A stretch of 64,000 nucleotides of DNA from Yamagishiella unicocca. Its lineage: Eukaryota; Chlorophyta; Chlorophyceae; Chlamydomonadales; Volvocaceae. The position numbers were made by a program, and so were the translations under genes. The stretch lies in the NCBI GenBank assembly GCA_003116995.1, contig BDSL01000065.1:26001-90000 (forward strand), in the 5' to 3' direction. This document shows positions 24,079 through 36,700 of the stretch, piece by piece; position 1 is the stretch's first letter, and the number at the start of each line of letters is the position of its first letter. A model generated the notes under the pieces. That model was not told where the DNA came from. It saw only the letters and a program-made list of their open reading frames with translations, and ran no database searches.

Positions 24079-27000
24079 ATGGCGACCGCCAGCGTCTCAA
24101 CGTTGCCCGATGCTGCTCGGCCGTCGCCGTGCCAGTTCGCAGTTCTGTGCTGGGCGTGCGGGGTCCTCGTACAAGTTCCAACCATAAACGATGAGCCGTC
24201 TCCAATGTTTCGGGTAAGCTGGCGGCCGCGGGTGCCGCGCCCGCGCTCGCATGCCATCGCATCCCAGAAGCTGCGAAGCGCGGACCCGCAGACGCCCTTT
24301 CCTACGGCCCACGCGCGCACCCCCTACCGCCTCGCAACGCGCCACAGTGCGGCTGGTGTGGCGCAATCAGCGAGGCGGCGCCGGAAGGCAGCGGCCACCA
24401 CCGCCCCCGGCGGAGGGGATTGTGGCGCGCCTGCATGCGCTTCCTAAGCCGCCTGTCGTACATGGTCGTACTATTCGTCATCGGCCTCATCTTCAGCATC
24501 GTCGTACCGGGCGTGGGCTTCGTCATTCCGCACCTCTTCCCCACAACTTGGTCCTGGCTGCTGCACACCGGCATCACGTACGTGTTCACCGTCGGCATCC
24601 TCTTCAACTACTTCGCGGCTGTGCTCGGCACTCCAGGGAGAGTACAAGAGTGTTGTGACGAGCTGCCGCACGCGTTTAAGCTGCCAGCGGGCGGAAGAGG
24701 AGCGGCAGGAGAAGGAGGGGCCGTCGAGGGACGAGGGCACAGCGGCGGCGCTGCCGCCGCTGGCGGCGGCGCCGCCGAGCCCAGTGAAGCCGGCCAGGGC
24801 ACTGCGGCGGTGACGGGATGCGAGGTCGAGGCGGCATGTGGTCCTGAAGCCGCCCCCGGCCTCAGCCTAGACGAAGGCACCGCATCGCCGCGGCAGCAGC
24901 AGCAGCAGGAGGCGGCGCTGGTTCCTCAGTTCGCCTTTTCGCACCTAAGGCAAGAAGCCAGCGGCAGCGGTAGCCCCCGAGATGGGTAGCGGCAGCGGCA
25001 GCCCCCGAACTGGGTGGCTCCAGGGGTGGACCCCGAGATGGGTAGCTCCAGGGGTGGACCGCACTCGCCACCCGGGGTCCATCCCAGGGGCCAACAACCG
25101 CGTTTTTGAGTTTTAGGGTTTTGTACGTCTCGTAAACAACCTCTGCGTAGGCCAGGTTGCGAAGGCGGCCCCCAACCCGACCCGACCCAACCCCCTCTCC
25201 CCCCCTCCCCCTCGGTTTTTATGCCACCCCCCTCCCCGCTGTCCCCCCCGCCGGCGCTGAACCCCCCCTCAGGTACTGCTGGCCGTGTCGCGGCCCCCGC
25301 ACCGCCGACTCGCACCACTGCTACGTGTGCGGGTTCTGTGTCGTGGATCAGGACCACCACTGCCCCTTCATAGCCAATTGCGTGGGCAGGTGCGGGCCGG
25401 GGGAGATTTGGCAGGGTGCCTGATCGGGCAATAGGGGCGGCAAGGGGGGGCGGGGTAAAAGATAATCCGGGGGGGAAGGAGCGGCAGGGGGCAGGTGCAG
25501 GGGGGTGGCGGCAGGTGCCTGGTCAGGCAATAGGGGCGGCAGGGGCGGGGGAAGCGGCAGGGGCCGGGTCACGGCGTCGAAGGGGAGCAGGGACCAGGGG
25601 GCGAGGACGGCGGCCGGCCAGCCAGGCAGCCCGAGCTGGCCGGCGCATCCGTGAGCAGCTATCGGGCCCCGGACCGGGCCCCCGCCACACACACCCTGTC
25701 GTGCCCGATGGCTTCCTAGCTTCTCTCCTCCGCGTGCCCCGTTGTACGGCATGCAAACCCCAATGCATGCCTCAACGTATTCGCACACTAGTTGCTCTCC
25801 TCCGTCCTATGTCTCTTTCGTCGCGTAGACGGGTCTTCTTCCGTCCCTCCCAAGACCGCGCTGCCCACCCCTTCCCACATTTTGATTCACTGGTTTTCCT
25901 CTAACCCCCCTGGACCGCGCCCCTCCTCCCCTCCTAAACCCTAACCACCAACCAGAGCCAACATGCGCAACTTCCTCTCCTTCCTGGCCGCCACTGTGGC
26001 AGCCATGGTGTACTCGGCGGCTGTGAGCGGCGCCCTGATGTATCTAGACCGAAAAGCTGCGACGGACGGGCTGCGGGCGGCGGCGAGGGCGGCGGCAAAG
26101 TCGCGTCTCGCTGCCGCGGCGGCGGCGGCGGCGTCCCGGGGGGGCAGCGGCTGGCTGACCGGGTACCTGCGGGGCTTTATGTCAGGCACGGACGCGTGTG
26201 CCACGTACGTGCTGACGCTGATCTCCCGGACGCCGCTGCACCTAACGGTACGGCAGGTTTATTGGCAGGAGGGTGTCGTACGGGGAGCCGTACGTAAGGT
26301 TTTTGTTCGCGGCCCTTTTTTCGTTTAGAGTTGGTTTGGGGTGCGACTACAGAGTTGGTTTGGGGCGCGGAGATCTACCTGCTGGGCAACACAGCGACAG
26401 TTGGCGACGGGTTCAGTTGAACGGAGGGCGGGCGCAGGATCAGGCCCGACGTGCATCGGACCCACCCGGTCGTACCGCCCTACACATCGCCTGCCCCGCA
26501 CCGCACCCCGCGCTGCACGTCCTCCCCCTCATGCCCCACGTCCCTTCCTGCCGCCCCCATTCGCTTCCACTCACCACCCACTCGTCAAAACCCACCTCCC
26601 TCCCTCCCCCCGGTTCCCCAGGCGGCCGCCTACATCCTCCTCATGTCCGTTGTCCTCTTCGTTGCTGTTGGCGGTTTGCTCGTACAATCCGTACGGCACG
26701 CGGCGCGGGGCGACGGCAGCGCCTCCCGCGCTGCGCTGCACGCCGCCCGGCACCACCTGCACCCGGCGTCTGACGCGGCGGCGCTGGAGGGGGATCAGGC
26801 AGGTGGCGGGAGCTGCCGCTGGCCGGAGGGTGGGGTCAGTGACGGGGTCAGAGCTACACCTCAGTCCCGGTAGCAGACCAAGTTCAGGCGGAAATGGGGT
26901 TGTTTTGTGTGGGCTGGAGGCCGGGCACACGCATCTAAACTGTTTGTTCCTAGCTCAAATCTTGGCGCTGTTGCATCACCGCAGTGTCGTACGTTGCACG

Positions 27001-27357
27001 GCGGCTGTGTGCTTGCTCTGTTCCGCATCGTCGAGGCCCAGGCGCTCCACCCGCCCCCAACCTCCGCGAAACCTCCGAAAACAACCGAAAACGGCCAACG
27101 GTTGACGGCTGCAGGGCACGTCCGGTCGCCGGTGGTCGGCCGCGTTCGGCAATCTGCGCCACGTCATGTACGGCAGCGGCAAGCCAAGCGCATGGATGTG
27201 GCTGTGGCCCCACTGGGGCCCACCCCCGGGGGTGCTGCTGCTCGAGGCGGAGGAGGAGGGATTCTCAGCCCGCAAGCAGCAACGGCAGTCGCCCGCGCAG
27301 AAGCAGATGGCCGCTTCGAAGGGCACAGCTCGGTCCACAAAAGCCAAGACGCAATGA
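24079..27357 (+). CDS. DHHC-type protein S-acyltransferase with zinc-ribbon N-terminus
   Basis: Proposed exons: 24079-24213, 24348-24949, 25273-25389, 25956-26247, 26622 to about 26800 and 27115-27357. The product would attach palmitate to cysteines of membrane-associated proteins. Residues 20-50 contain CWACG and FRCGWCGAI, a zinc-ribbon-like pair of CxxC motifs that I recall from one plant S-acyltransferase subfamily. Exon 2 has two membrane segments (SYMVVLFVIGLIF and TGITYVFTVGILF), then a low-complexity linker with a Gln run. Exon 3 is the catalytic Cys-rich domain: YCWPC, HHCYVCGFC and DQDHHCPFIANCVG. Exons 4-5 supply two more membrane segments. The last exon (FGNLRHVMYGSGKPSAWMWL) resembles the family's C-terminal region. 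Exon 2 probably ends at a GC donor (AG|GCAAGA). The join between exon 5 and the last exon is unproven, and I did not find a clear TTxE motif. Confidence 0.84.
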
Positions 27358-27402
27358 TCTCGTTTTGGGGGCTGCGGGTCCGCCTGCGCTCTGGAGGCCG
27401 GG

Positions 27403-27455
27403 GCTACAATAAAAAAACCGGTAACGCGACTGGGGAAATGTAGTGGGTGCATAGC
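27403..27455. repeat. Short dispersed repeat, copy 3
   Basis: The first 33 bp match the repeat at 20587. The last part (ATGTAGTGGGTGCATAG) matches the repeat at 40838-40887. It lies in the 3' UTR region of the S-acyltransferase gene. Confidence 0.7.
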
Positions 27456-27709
27456 CTTCGGACACCGGGGCGCGCGCGCGTGCTACTACTGGACTAGTGC
27501 TGTCGTCCAGCGTTTTAAGGGCTCAGAGGAGGCCGCCAGCCCGACTGCAACGGAGGCTGAGGGTAGGGGAACATGTCGGGTTGAGGTGGGAGCAGAGCCG
27601 CATGGGGTGAAGGCGGGAACGCAACAATGCCGGTTCGTGGCGGGCCGGGCCGGGTCGTCAGGTGCGGAGGTCGTTAGTTGCGGCCCCGCACGAGGCGTAA
27701 ACAAAAGGG

Positions 27710-27714
27710 TGTAA
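27710..27714 (+). terminator. Candidate TGTAA poly(A) signal for the S-acyltransferase gene
   Basis: A TGTAA lies 353 bp after the stop codon at 27357. It fits the green-algal signal and a typical 3' UTR length. Confidence 0.45.
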
Positions 27715-29674
27715 CGGTTGGGGCGAGATGTGCGGCAGTTGGAAGGATATTATGAACGGAGTACGTTGGCGGTTGGTCCGTTGCGGCAAGCAATGTGTGG
27801 CCGTGCGTGTCGAGCGCCGAGCGGCGAGTCGCGAAGGAATGAGTGAGCCGGGACCGAGTGAGTGGGAGCGGGAGCATACGGCACTTGCAGGCCGCACGAA
27901 ACAGAGGAGCGCCACTGCACAGTGTGTACGGGTATGGACGCGAACATGGCATGGAAAGGTCCGCACGTTCGGGCTGGTAGGTCGTCCTGCGCTTCCGTTG
28001 CACAGCTGAGCCCGCACATCCAGCAGGCTTCGCCGCCTTGACGAACAGGCCTCGGAAAGGAACTTCATTTTGCCGTCGAACGCCGAAGAGGGCATTTGGA
28101 ATCGCGCGCGACGGCCTTGGGACTTAAACCTTTTGAGTGCCGCAGGGCGGTAGGGGGGCGGTCGACCCGGTGTCGATAAATCCAGGAGGCAGTGGCTACT
28201 CGAGGGTTTGCGGCGTCTTCGCGTCATGTATATAAATTAAATCGGGGAGGTTATTATCCCAGCATCACAGCAGTCTACAATTGCAGGGGCAGCCAGGCAT
28301 CCGCCGCATGCGAGCCCGTAGTCGAGTTTTCCCGAGGGCAGCTGACGGCGCGGTGTAGGCTATGGGTATGCCAAGACGTTTATTTGGAGCGAGGCTGAGC
28401 GAGGCGTCGATTGTCGCGGCACTGGACTCCCAACCCTTAGACTTCTGCCATACGTGTACCGCGTCGCGAAAACCGCGCAAGCCCTAGCCAAGCTTGAAGT
28501 CCTGTAGAGCAGACGCGAGCTCAGTTTTATTGCTGGGCGCTCTAACACGTAGTGTACTACTTTAATTGGTGCGTTATGAACAAAAGTGGTCAAGGAAGGC
28601 TAGTTACTGGCTTATGCAGGTCTCGATGGCCTTGGCGAATCCGCGTCGTCGGCTTTCGGCAGATCTCAGTGTTAAACAGAGACAGGTCTGACAGGTAGGG
28701 CGGGACTTATTGCGAAACGTGTCCACCCGTCAGACCGAAGTTTGCGTTGGTTCACAGTCGTCACCTAATGCCGATCACTTTGACATTCCTGTAACGGCTG
28801 TTTCGGCTGCTTGCAACGCAAACGCCTTACGCGGCAGTGTGCGGCACTGCCGGAATCCACGATCAACCACCCCGCAGATAGCTTGTTGAGCTGAAGTTAA
28901 CTTTGAGCTGACAAACTTGACAGTGGGCGGGGCTGTCGGCTTTCCTTGAGGTAAATTACATCCAAGGGCACACGAACCCTTCGTACTTCCACAGGTGATG
29001 AAACATGATGTTTTTGGAAAAGCTATAGATTGTATTTATTTGAAGCAATATTGTGAACTTCGTACCACACATGCGTCCCAGTGCAAGAATGCATCGAGCC
29101 CAACGGTTCCACTTACAGAGTATACCAGGGCGCAGGGTGCATCAGCCCTAGCAGTCATTTAACACAGACAATAATATTCTTAATTTGGCGCAACATACAA
29201 CACCTACTTGCCCTTGATAGTGCCAGTACCGGTTCGAAAGCTTTTGAAAAAAGCTTGTGCCCTGCACCATACTTGGGCTCTGCATATATTTTAGGTTTTG
29301 ATTTCAAATATTATGTCATGTTCATATCGGATTAGCCGAAATTACGCTAGAACGGACACTGAGGTCACGTCGAATGCCGCCTATCGTACACGCCCGCCCT
29401 TTGCTCCGAGCTCGCTCTTAACAGGACTCTGCCAATATCGGATGGTGGCTACTGTTTCGGTGTGTAGGGTAGGCGTTTGAGAGCGGTGTATAGGAGCCAC
29501 ACTTTCAGTCTCTGCCCACCTGGTTGCGCTGCTCATCGCGACTGTGGAGGCGGTGCTGGTTGGCTACCTGCAGGCGCCAAGAGCTTCTTACAGGGAGTTT
29601 TGTTTGTACAGTGATTCTGTGGGGCGATCATAAATTACAGCAGTTCCTGCGGCTCGCGCCGCTGACGAACACCA

Positions 29675-32600
29675 ATGCGTGCTCGTTTGGCGCTTGGAGC
29701 CCTTGGGGTCATCCTGCTAGCGACGCAGTCATATGCCAGTGAGTGCGCTACAGCGATAAGCGGGCGCGACTGCAGAACGAGCCAGTGATGCTCTCCTTAA
29801 CAAATACGATGCCCGGAATATCCAGCAATAGCTTGCAGCACCCGGATCGCAAGCGTACGTCTTATTTTAATGAATGAACTGCTAGGACTTGCGAGTGGTA
29901 GTTGGAATGCCTCCAACGCGCTACTAGCTCAGACTTTGTGGCGCAATCTTTGCATACCGACTTGGTCACTACGCTCGATGTCTTCATGTGGTTGCATAAC
30001 GAATAACAAAGAGCAATTTTTAACGTAGTATTCCTACTACGGAGAACACTATGCTTTAACCGGGCTTCGGTCGTGTCCTTTGTGCTCTTCGGCAGGCGAC
30101 TTTAATGTGTACCTCTACAACAACCTGGCCGTTGCTGCTGGTCCCGTACGCATTGATATCTTGACTGATAACATCATTTACTTGGCGCCTGGCAGGTGGG
30201 TCAGCCAGACACCGGCCGTAAATGTGCGTACCCTTTCTCGTCGCTGACTGTTGTCCTGGACGCATATCGCCATAAGCCGTGGTCTCTCGAGTGTGTTCAG
30301 ATGGCAGTTGGGGGGCCAGGAGGCTAGCTGGTATATCCCGTCTAACGGCATTTTTCCATGTTTTCATCACGACCTCGTCGCACCATGTGAAACGCTCATT
30401 TGGAAGTGAAAGCTGATCGGTGCTAACAAACGCGTGGAGCCGTTGTCCTCCATTTTTTTAACGCGAACGGTTCCCCTCCTCGGTTATTGTGGGCTTCGCC
30501 AAACATGGGAAGCATCAAACAAGCCTCCCGTTACCGTTTTGCATGAGTTGCATGAGAGGGGCCCATCGATAACACACATGCACAGGGTCGCCCGACGCGA
30601 AACAGTCATTTGTAATTGTCGCCACACTCTTTGCCATCTCAATCACAAAGGCCGCATTACCGACTGTCTTTCTTTTCACGGGACAGGTATATGCCCTCGC
30701 CCGCCATCTGACCGCCCTCCCCCATGCGATAGTCCTGGCGGGCGATTCTCATCATATGCGGGCTCTTCTCCCGCGTCTCCGTCCACGTACCGATGAACGC
30801 GCCCCGTCCTCGCGTCTCCCCCCCGCTGAGATTGATCGCATTCCTCCGGCCTACCTGGCGCCCTTGCCTGCTGCTCCTTGTCCCCGCTGGCGCACCCTGC
30901 GTACGGCAGCCATGTGCTCCGTACAACCACCCAGCCAAGCCCCAGCGAGCTGTCGGGCGTTGCCGGCTACGTCATCCCTTCCAATAAGGTGCGATCCCAC
31001 TGCGACATGCGCGGTGCTACTACTCGTGCTGCTGGCGCTTCTGGCGCAGCCAGGGCTGAGCCCCCTATCGCGTCAGTGCTCGCACTCACCGAGTGCGCAC
31101 ATCGCCCCGGCAGCAGCGGTGTGGCCCTGTGCGCTAGTGCGCTGTCCCTGAATGCATCTCGGTGCCTCCCTCCGTGTGTCTGCCAGCGTCGTCGGCCACA
31201 CAGCGCCACAACACTGCGGCACTCGGATCGACCCAGCTCCGCACGCTTGCACACACACGCGCACACACACACACACACGGGCCCCCACGCACGCACGCAC
31301 ACACATATCCACACACACCTCCGCTCCGCATCCCGCTACCCCGTCACCCCGCCATTCGGAGTCTGCGGGCCTTACTCGTGAGCGCGGCCCTCCCGCCCAG
31401 GCGTCGTACTTCATGACCGAGCAAATCACGAGCAACCCTGGAAAGATCACGTCGTTGAGAAACTTCGTGTCGGGTGGGGGCGCGCTGGTGCTGCTGGACG
31501 GCATGTCGGGGGTTTCCAACACGTACTTCCCGCTGCTCTCCGCCATCCTGGGCATGAGCCCCGGCTGCAAGGCCGTCGGCATCAACGGCTCCGTCCTGGT
31601 ACAGCGGCGCGTGCATGAAGGCTACTACGCCAACCTGGCGCCGAAGCTACTGGTGCGGAGGCGGCAGCGCTGCCGGCTGGGGCAGGGGGGCCAGCGGTGG
31701 GGGCGGGGTCTCGGCGGGGTGGCGGCGGAGCGGCGGCGGCAGGGGCGATGGCGGGGGCGGGCGGAGCGCTGGCCCACTGCAGCGGACCCGGAAGCAGCAA
31801 ACAGATGCCGTCTGGCGGCATGCGCCTGGGCCGATTGCGGAAATAAACCGATACCGGAAACAGTTGGGGGGCTTGGCTCTTTCGGACTTGGGCCTCCGTC
31901 AGCGACCCTGTCCAGTTGCCTTGCAGCCAGCATGCCGCCTGCGGGCCCTGGACGCCTGCGTACTCGTTGGGTCGGTTGCGTGGTGCGTGGTTGGTGGTTG
32001 GTGGTTGGTTTCGCCGCATTATGCCTCCCGCGCTCGTGATACCACGTGGGCATGGACTTAGCCGTACGTACGACCGCACGTGTCCCGTCACAGGTTAAGC
32101 CTGACCAGGGCGTCTCAGGGCTTCAGTGCGCGTACGGCAAGCCCATCTACTCGGCCTACGTTGGGAGTAACGCCCAACTGTCGGTTGCGTGGTACTGGCC
32201 GCTAGGCAGCGGTGGCATCTACTGGATCGGATCGGGCTTCCTGGTTCCCCATCTTAAGGGTTACGAAGAGGTGGGTGGCATGGAGGGGCGGAAGGCAATT
32301 GAAAGGGACGAGGGGCAGGGACGAGAGGCAAGGGAAGGGGGGAAGGGTAGGAAAGAGACAGGGAGGAGAATGGAGGGGAGGGAACGGATGGTGAGAAAAC
32401 GAGAGGGGACGAGAGGCGGCAGGACGGGGCGGGACGCGAGGGGTTAACCACTAGTTGCAAGGCTTCACGGCGGGTGCACGTTTGGAAGGGTCGACCAGCT
32501 GCCGCTGCCGCCGACAAGTCCATCGTTCGCATCGCAGGTCGTTGGCGCCGCTCTGTTGACAGCTGCGGAAGTTGTCCCATTACCTGCGCCCAGCCCCTCG

Positions 32601-34082
32601 ACCGACCCCAGCGCACCACCACCGCCGCCGTCGTCGCCGCCGCCACCTGAAACGCCACCGCCGCCGCCGTCATCGCCACCGCCGCCGTCAGAGCCTACCG
32701 CCCCTGAAGTGCCACCGCCTCCGTCGTCGCCGCCGCCACCTGGAACGCCGCCGCCACCATCGTCGCCGCCGCCACCTGGAACGCCGCCGCCACCGTCATC
32801 GCCGCCGCCACCTGAAGCGCCACTGCCGCCGTCATCACCGCCGCCGCCGTCGTCGCCGCCGCCACCTGATGTCCCCCCGCCACCTTCGTCGCCTCCCCCA
32901 CCTGAAGTACCGCCGCCACCGTCGTCGCCGCCGCCGCCGTCGTCACCGCCGCCACCTGATGCCCCGCCGCCGCCGTCGTCGCCGCCGCCACCTGATGTCC
33001 CCCCGCCACCTTCGTCGCCTCCCCCGCCTGAAGTGCCGCCACCGCCATCGTCACCGCCGCCGCCATCGTCACCGCCGCCACCTGATGCCCCGCCGCCGCC
33101 GTCGTCGCCGCCGCCACCTGATGTCCCCCCGCCACCTTCGTCGCCTCCCCCACCTGAAGTGCCGCCGCCGCCGTCGTCACCGCCGCCGCCATCGTCACCG
33201 CCGCCACCTGATGCCCCGCCGCCGCCGTCGTCGCCGCCGCCACCTGATGTCCCCCCGCCGCCGTCGTCGCCTCCCCCACCTGAAGTGCCGCCGCCGCCGT
33301 CGTCACCGCCGCCGCCATCGTCACCGCCGCCACCTGATGCCCCGCCGCCGCCGTCGTCTCCGCCGCCACCTGATGTCCCCCCGCCGCCGTCGTCGCCTCC
33401 CCCACCTGAAGTGCCGCCGCCGCCGTCGTCACCGCCTCCACCTGATGCCCCGCCGCCGCCGTCGTCGCCACCGCCACCTGGAACACCGCCGCCACCGTCG
33501 TCACCGCCGCCCCCTTCAAACCCGCCCCCACCAGGCGTCCCGCCGCCGCCGTTGTCACCGCCGCCTCCTGGCACGCCCCCCCCGCCTTTGTCACCGTCAA
33601 TGCTGTCACCACCACACCGATCCCCATCACCTCCGCCGAGGCCCCGCTCACCGCCACCGAAATCGCCTTCGCCACCGCCGTCACCTCCGCCATCCCCTCC
33701 GCCGCCGTCCCCACCGCCGCCATCGCCACCGCCGCCATCCCCACCGCCGCCATCGCCGCCGCCACCATCGCCGCCACCACCATCGCCGCCGCCACCATCG
33801 CCGCCGCCACCGTCGCCGCCGCCACCATCGCCGCCGCCGTTGCCGCTTCCCCCTAAGCCCATGGCTCCCTTGCCGCCGTGGATACCTTCCGGGGTTCAAC
33901 CTCCTCCAAGCCCCCCGCCCAAGCAGCCCAAGCCCGCCAGGAAACCTCCCTCGCCCCCGGCTGACCCAGTCGTCGCGCCTCCGCCCTTCGATTACGCTCC
34001 ACCTCCTTACGACTATCCCCCCTCGCTCCCACCGTCACCGCCGAAGAAGAGTGCCACTCCCGCTAAGCGGAATCGCCTCTGA
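29675..34082 (+). CDS. Secreted chimera A: novel N-domain plus Pro-rich stalk
   Basis: Six exons: 29675-29738, 30096-30195, 30910-30988, 31401-31652, 32094-32270 and 32538-34082, giving 738 residues with an unbroken frame. Residues 1-21 form a signal peptide (MRARLALGALGVILLATQSYA). Residues of about 22-235 form the domain shared with genes B, C and [34 protein letters not shown] and SGLQCAYGKPIYSAY, ending PHLKGYEE. The rest is a stalk of PPPPSSPPPP blocks broken by DA, DV, EV and GT pairs, with a 42-residue higher repeat. It then passes through FDYAPPPYDYPPS to a basic tail (KKSATPAKRNRL). Such stalks are hydroxylated and glycosylated in green-algal wall proteins, so an extracellular-matrix location is inferred. 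No pherophorin domain is visible. The globular domain is not one I can name. Confidence 0.88.
31249..31320. repeat. (CA)n-rich microsatellite in gene A intron 3
   Basis: Runs of CA with interspersed CG steps and a short GCAC run lie just upstream of the exon 4 acceptor at 31400. Confidence 0.85.
32954..33457 (+). repeat. 126-bp tandem repeat in gene A stalk
   Basis: Four copies start at about 32954, 33080, 33206 and 33332, spaced exactly 126 bp. Each unit encodes 42 residues in which DA, DV and EV pairs separate PPPPSSPPPP blocks. The period is a multiple of three, so copy-number change would keep frame. Synonymous third-base differences between copies show that they are not recent identical duplicates. 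Confidence 0.9.
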
Positions 34083-36539
34083 AAATGCATTGATACCAGC
34101 ATGATTGAAAGGGTAGGCCGCGGGCGTCGCCCTGGGGTTGGGCGGGCGAGGGAACCGAGTGAAACCCTGTGCCGAAGTGAAACCCTTCGAACGCCACATT
34201 TGCGGCCAGTGTCCCCATAGCCAGCTAGCTAATTGGATTGACCGTCAGCAGCGAACCACGCTTGTGAAAAGGTTAGGAATGATTGTAGTTATCTTTTTGG
34301 GGAAGCCCGTAAATGCATCCCGCTGCGCTCCGCAATCTGCTTGCCGGTTCAGCCCTCTACGTCCATTCCTTTGTCCATTGTTTTGCTCAAGGCGTCGGGG
34401 GAAGAGTTTATATCTGCAAACTAGCACAGGTCTCCACCCCCCACACACATACACGCCTCGTGACCAGAGGGCTCAAGCCATCCCCATGCACGAAGTGGGT
34501 CAAACAGTTTATAGCCCCAACCGAAGTTGTCCGTCCCTTGGGCAATCCTTGCTCACACCGCAGGCTTGCCAGGCCACCTCCTGTTACCAGATACCGGCGT
34601 TCTGTTGTACAGTCAAACAAAGGGCGAGCATTGCAGTGGGACCAGCGCAGAGTTAAATGGTGGTTGGCCGTTGGAAGCTGCGCCACGGTGAGCTGCGTGG
34701 ATGGCCGCCGACCCGCCGGCCCGCAAACGCGACAGACAGTCTGCGGCAGAAGGCCCCGACCTCGACGGTTGGACTTTGACGGTTGGGCTTCGATAGTACC
34801 ACGCCAAATGGAGCCGCAGCGTGCCGCAGCTGGAATGCTCACGTGCACAGGGCTGGCAGGTGATGTGACGTGATATGGTGCAATGGGACCTACACGACGT
34901 GACGCCGTAACTTGGTCTGTCGTTGCCTCATTGAGCCTCGGTCAGTGCTGGGTGGGTTGATGCACGTGCCTCGCAGGGGCTGGCAGGTGCTGGCGCGCAT
35001 CTGACATGTACGCTCGCCGCACTCTAACTATTTGTTCTAGCTTACCGCTCAAGAGCGTGGATGCGACCCGAAAAATGTCACGCAAATGCGTGAAATCTGC
35101 CGAGGCTGCGATGACGGACATCGAAGTGGTGGCGGCGATCGAGGCGTGCGGGCTCCTAGTGATGCGGAGTGGTGTGTATGTGATCCTACTGAATGCATGC
35201 ATGGCGGATGGGGGCTCCTGCTGATGCTTTTCTGTTTTCGTCCGTCTGCTTAGGTAGCGGAATTTTACTCCTGCGATTTATGCCGTGATGTATGCTCGCG
35301 TCAACTATCTACCGTAAGTTGTGACAAGGCCACGTGCGCGTGCGCCGTGGCTGCGTCAGGTCGTCATACACACGCGGCGCACCTACCTCCGCACGTTGCG
35401 GCCCCGCCGTCTCGTCAAGGCAAAGCGAGGGTGGGGTTGTTTGTCGCCGACGGCCATCACTCCGCCGTTGGACGACTTGGTGATTGCGTGCTGGCGGAGT
35501 GCTTCTTCTTATTCTGGTCGATGACTCAGCGCTATGGGGGGCGACATTTGGTCATGCACGTACGAACGAAACCCTGCTGCGGTTGGCGAGGAATCAAGCG
35601 CTGCTGCTCGGTCGCGGGCAGGAGGGGCAGACGTGGATCGTCCCTGCCCCCCCGTCTCGGGCACGGCACTTCGCACTTCGAAGTTGGACTGAAGGGGCTG
35701 TAGGGGTCTTCGCAGTTGGTTTAGGTTGGGCCAGACATCAGGGAGGCGGCTCGTCGCAGCACTGCTGGCAACGGGTGTAGTGTTATGACGCATCTTAAAT
35801 TTTCGATACTATTTTCGTTTCAGAACTGGCCTGTACGATGCCGTACCACACGCGAGAGACCTCTTCTCGCATGTCTTGACCTTTGTCCCCGCTGGCAATG
35901 AGGACAGTCAGCGGTAACCTCGGAACGCGTGTGGATACGGCATATCGATATTGTTAGGCGTACGTGCGTTTCGGTGGTGCATGCCTTGTCTCAAGACATG
36001 GCCCTAGCTGGTTGCAGGCCGCAACATGCGGCCTAGTGTGTGCTAGGTTGGCAGGCGTATGCATGGGGCCACCGGCTTCGCAAGTACGAACGTAAGGCAG
36101 AGTGTCACGTGATGCTCTTGCCACTGCTAGAGATTGATTTTGTCAGCATGCACGTGTGCCGCTGCGGCTTCTTTCACGGGGAATCTATCATAGGCACCAT
36201 TGCACTTGCCAGTCACTAGTTTAGCCAGTTCGCATTTCACGGCGTATGATCGCCGGGCTGTGTCTGTATGTGAAAGAACATGGACGGAGGGATGGCTCGT
36301 CGTGTGGTTCCGCGCGTTGCGGGCGAGCGGGCCTAGCCAACCCCCGTGCGCCCGCCCATTCCACTGCTCGGATACGCTATACGATGCGGCGCGGCTGTGT
36401 CCACTGCTCGCTTCAGCATCCGTCGTAAGAAAAAACGCAAACACGAAATCGCGGTGTACGTGCTGTCCATACACCCGTCACTCTGTTCGGCCCAGACGAA
36501 CCGTGACATCTGGCGGCCGTTGAAAGAGACATCCTTCAT

Positions 36540-36700
36540 CAAATCAGGATGCAGGGATGGCGACCTGGAGGCTAATCGCCCGGGAGGTACAGACAGGGCA
36601 CATCGGTGGTGCAGGCTGATGCAGGGTTTGCAGGAAAAGGAGAGCCATCCAAGATGAGAAGCATGTCTACTTGGAAATGTGCCGGCATAAGCTGCTGAGC
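36540..36700 (+). mobile_element. Decayed non-LTR retrotransposon tail, fragment 1
   Basis: A broken reading parallels the better-preserved fragment at 37170. It carries DLEANRPGGTDRAHRWCRL followed, after a stop and frame change, by DEKHVYLEMCRHKL. This looks like the C-terminal zinc-binding region behind the reverse transcriptase of L1-like elements, too damaged to function. Confidence 0.5.

Larger units (their letters stand above)
27358..29674. other. Intergenic, no gene recognised
   Basis: This stretch lies between the S-acyltransferase 3' end and gene A. An open frame of 189 codons on the minus strand (27658-28227) overlaps others, resembles nothing and has no conserved motif. The 28900-29400 part is AT-rich and probably includes the promoter of gene A. 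Confidence 0.5.

Noticed and set aside
26343..26415. TTE-containing reading (TTELVWGAEIYLL) near the S-acyltransferase
   Set aside because: A TTxE motif belongs after the fourth membrane segment, but this lies before that exon. It is TTE rather than TTxE, and part of it comes from a local repeat of agagttggtttgggg.
27658..28227. 189-codon minus-strand open frame
   Set aside because: Starts at a non-ATG codon, overlaps other frames, and shows no family motif or splice support.
32572..34104. His/Arg-rich open frame on the plus strand
   Set aside because: This is the gene A stalk read one base out of frame. The repeat structure keeps several frames open.
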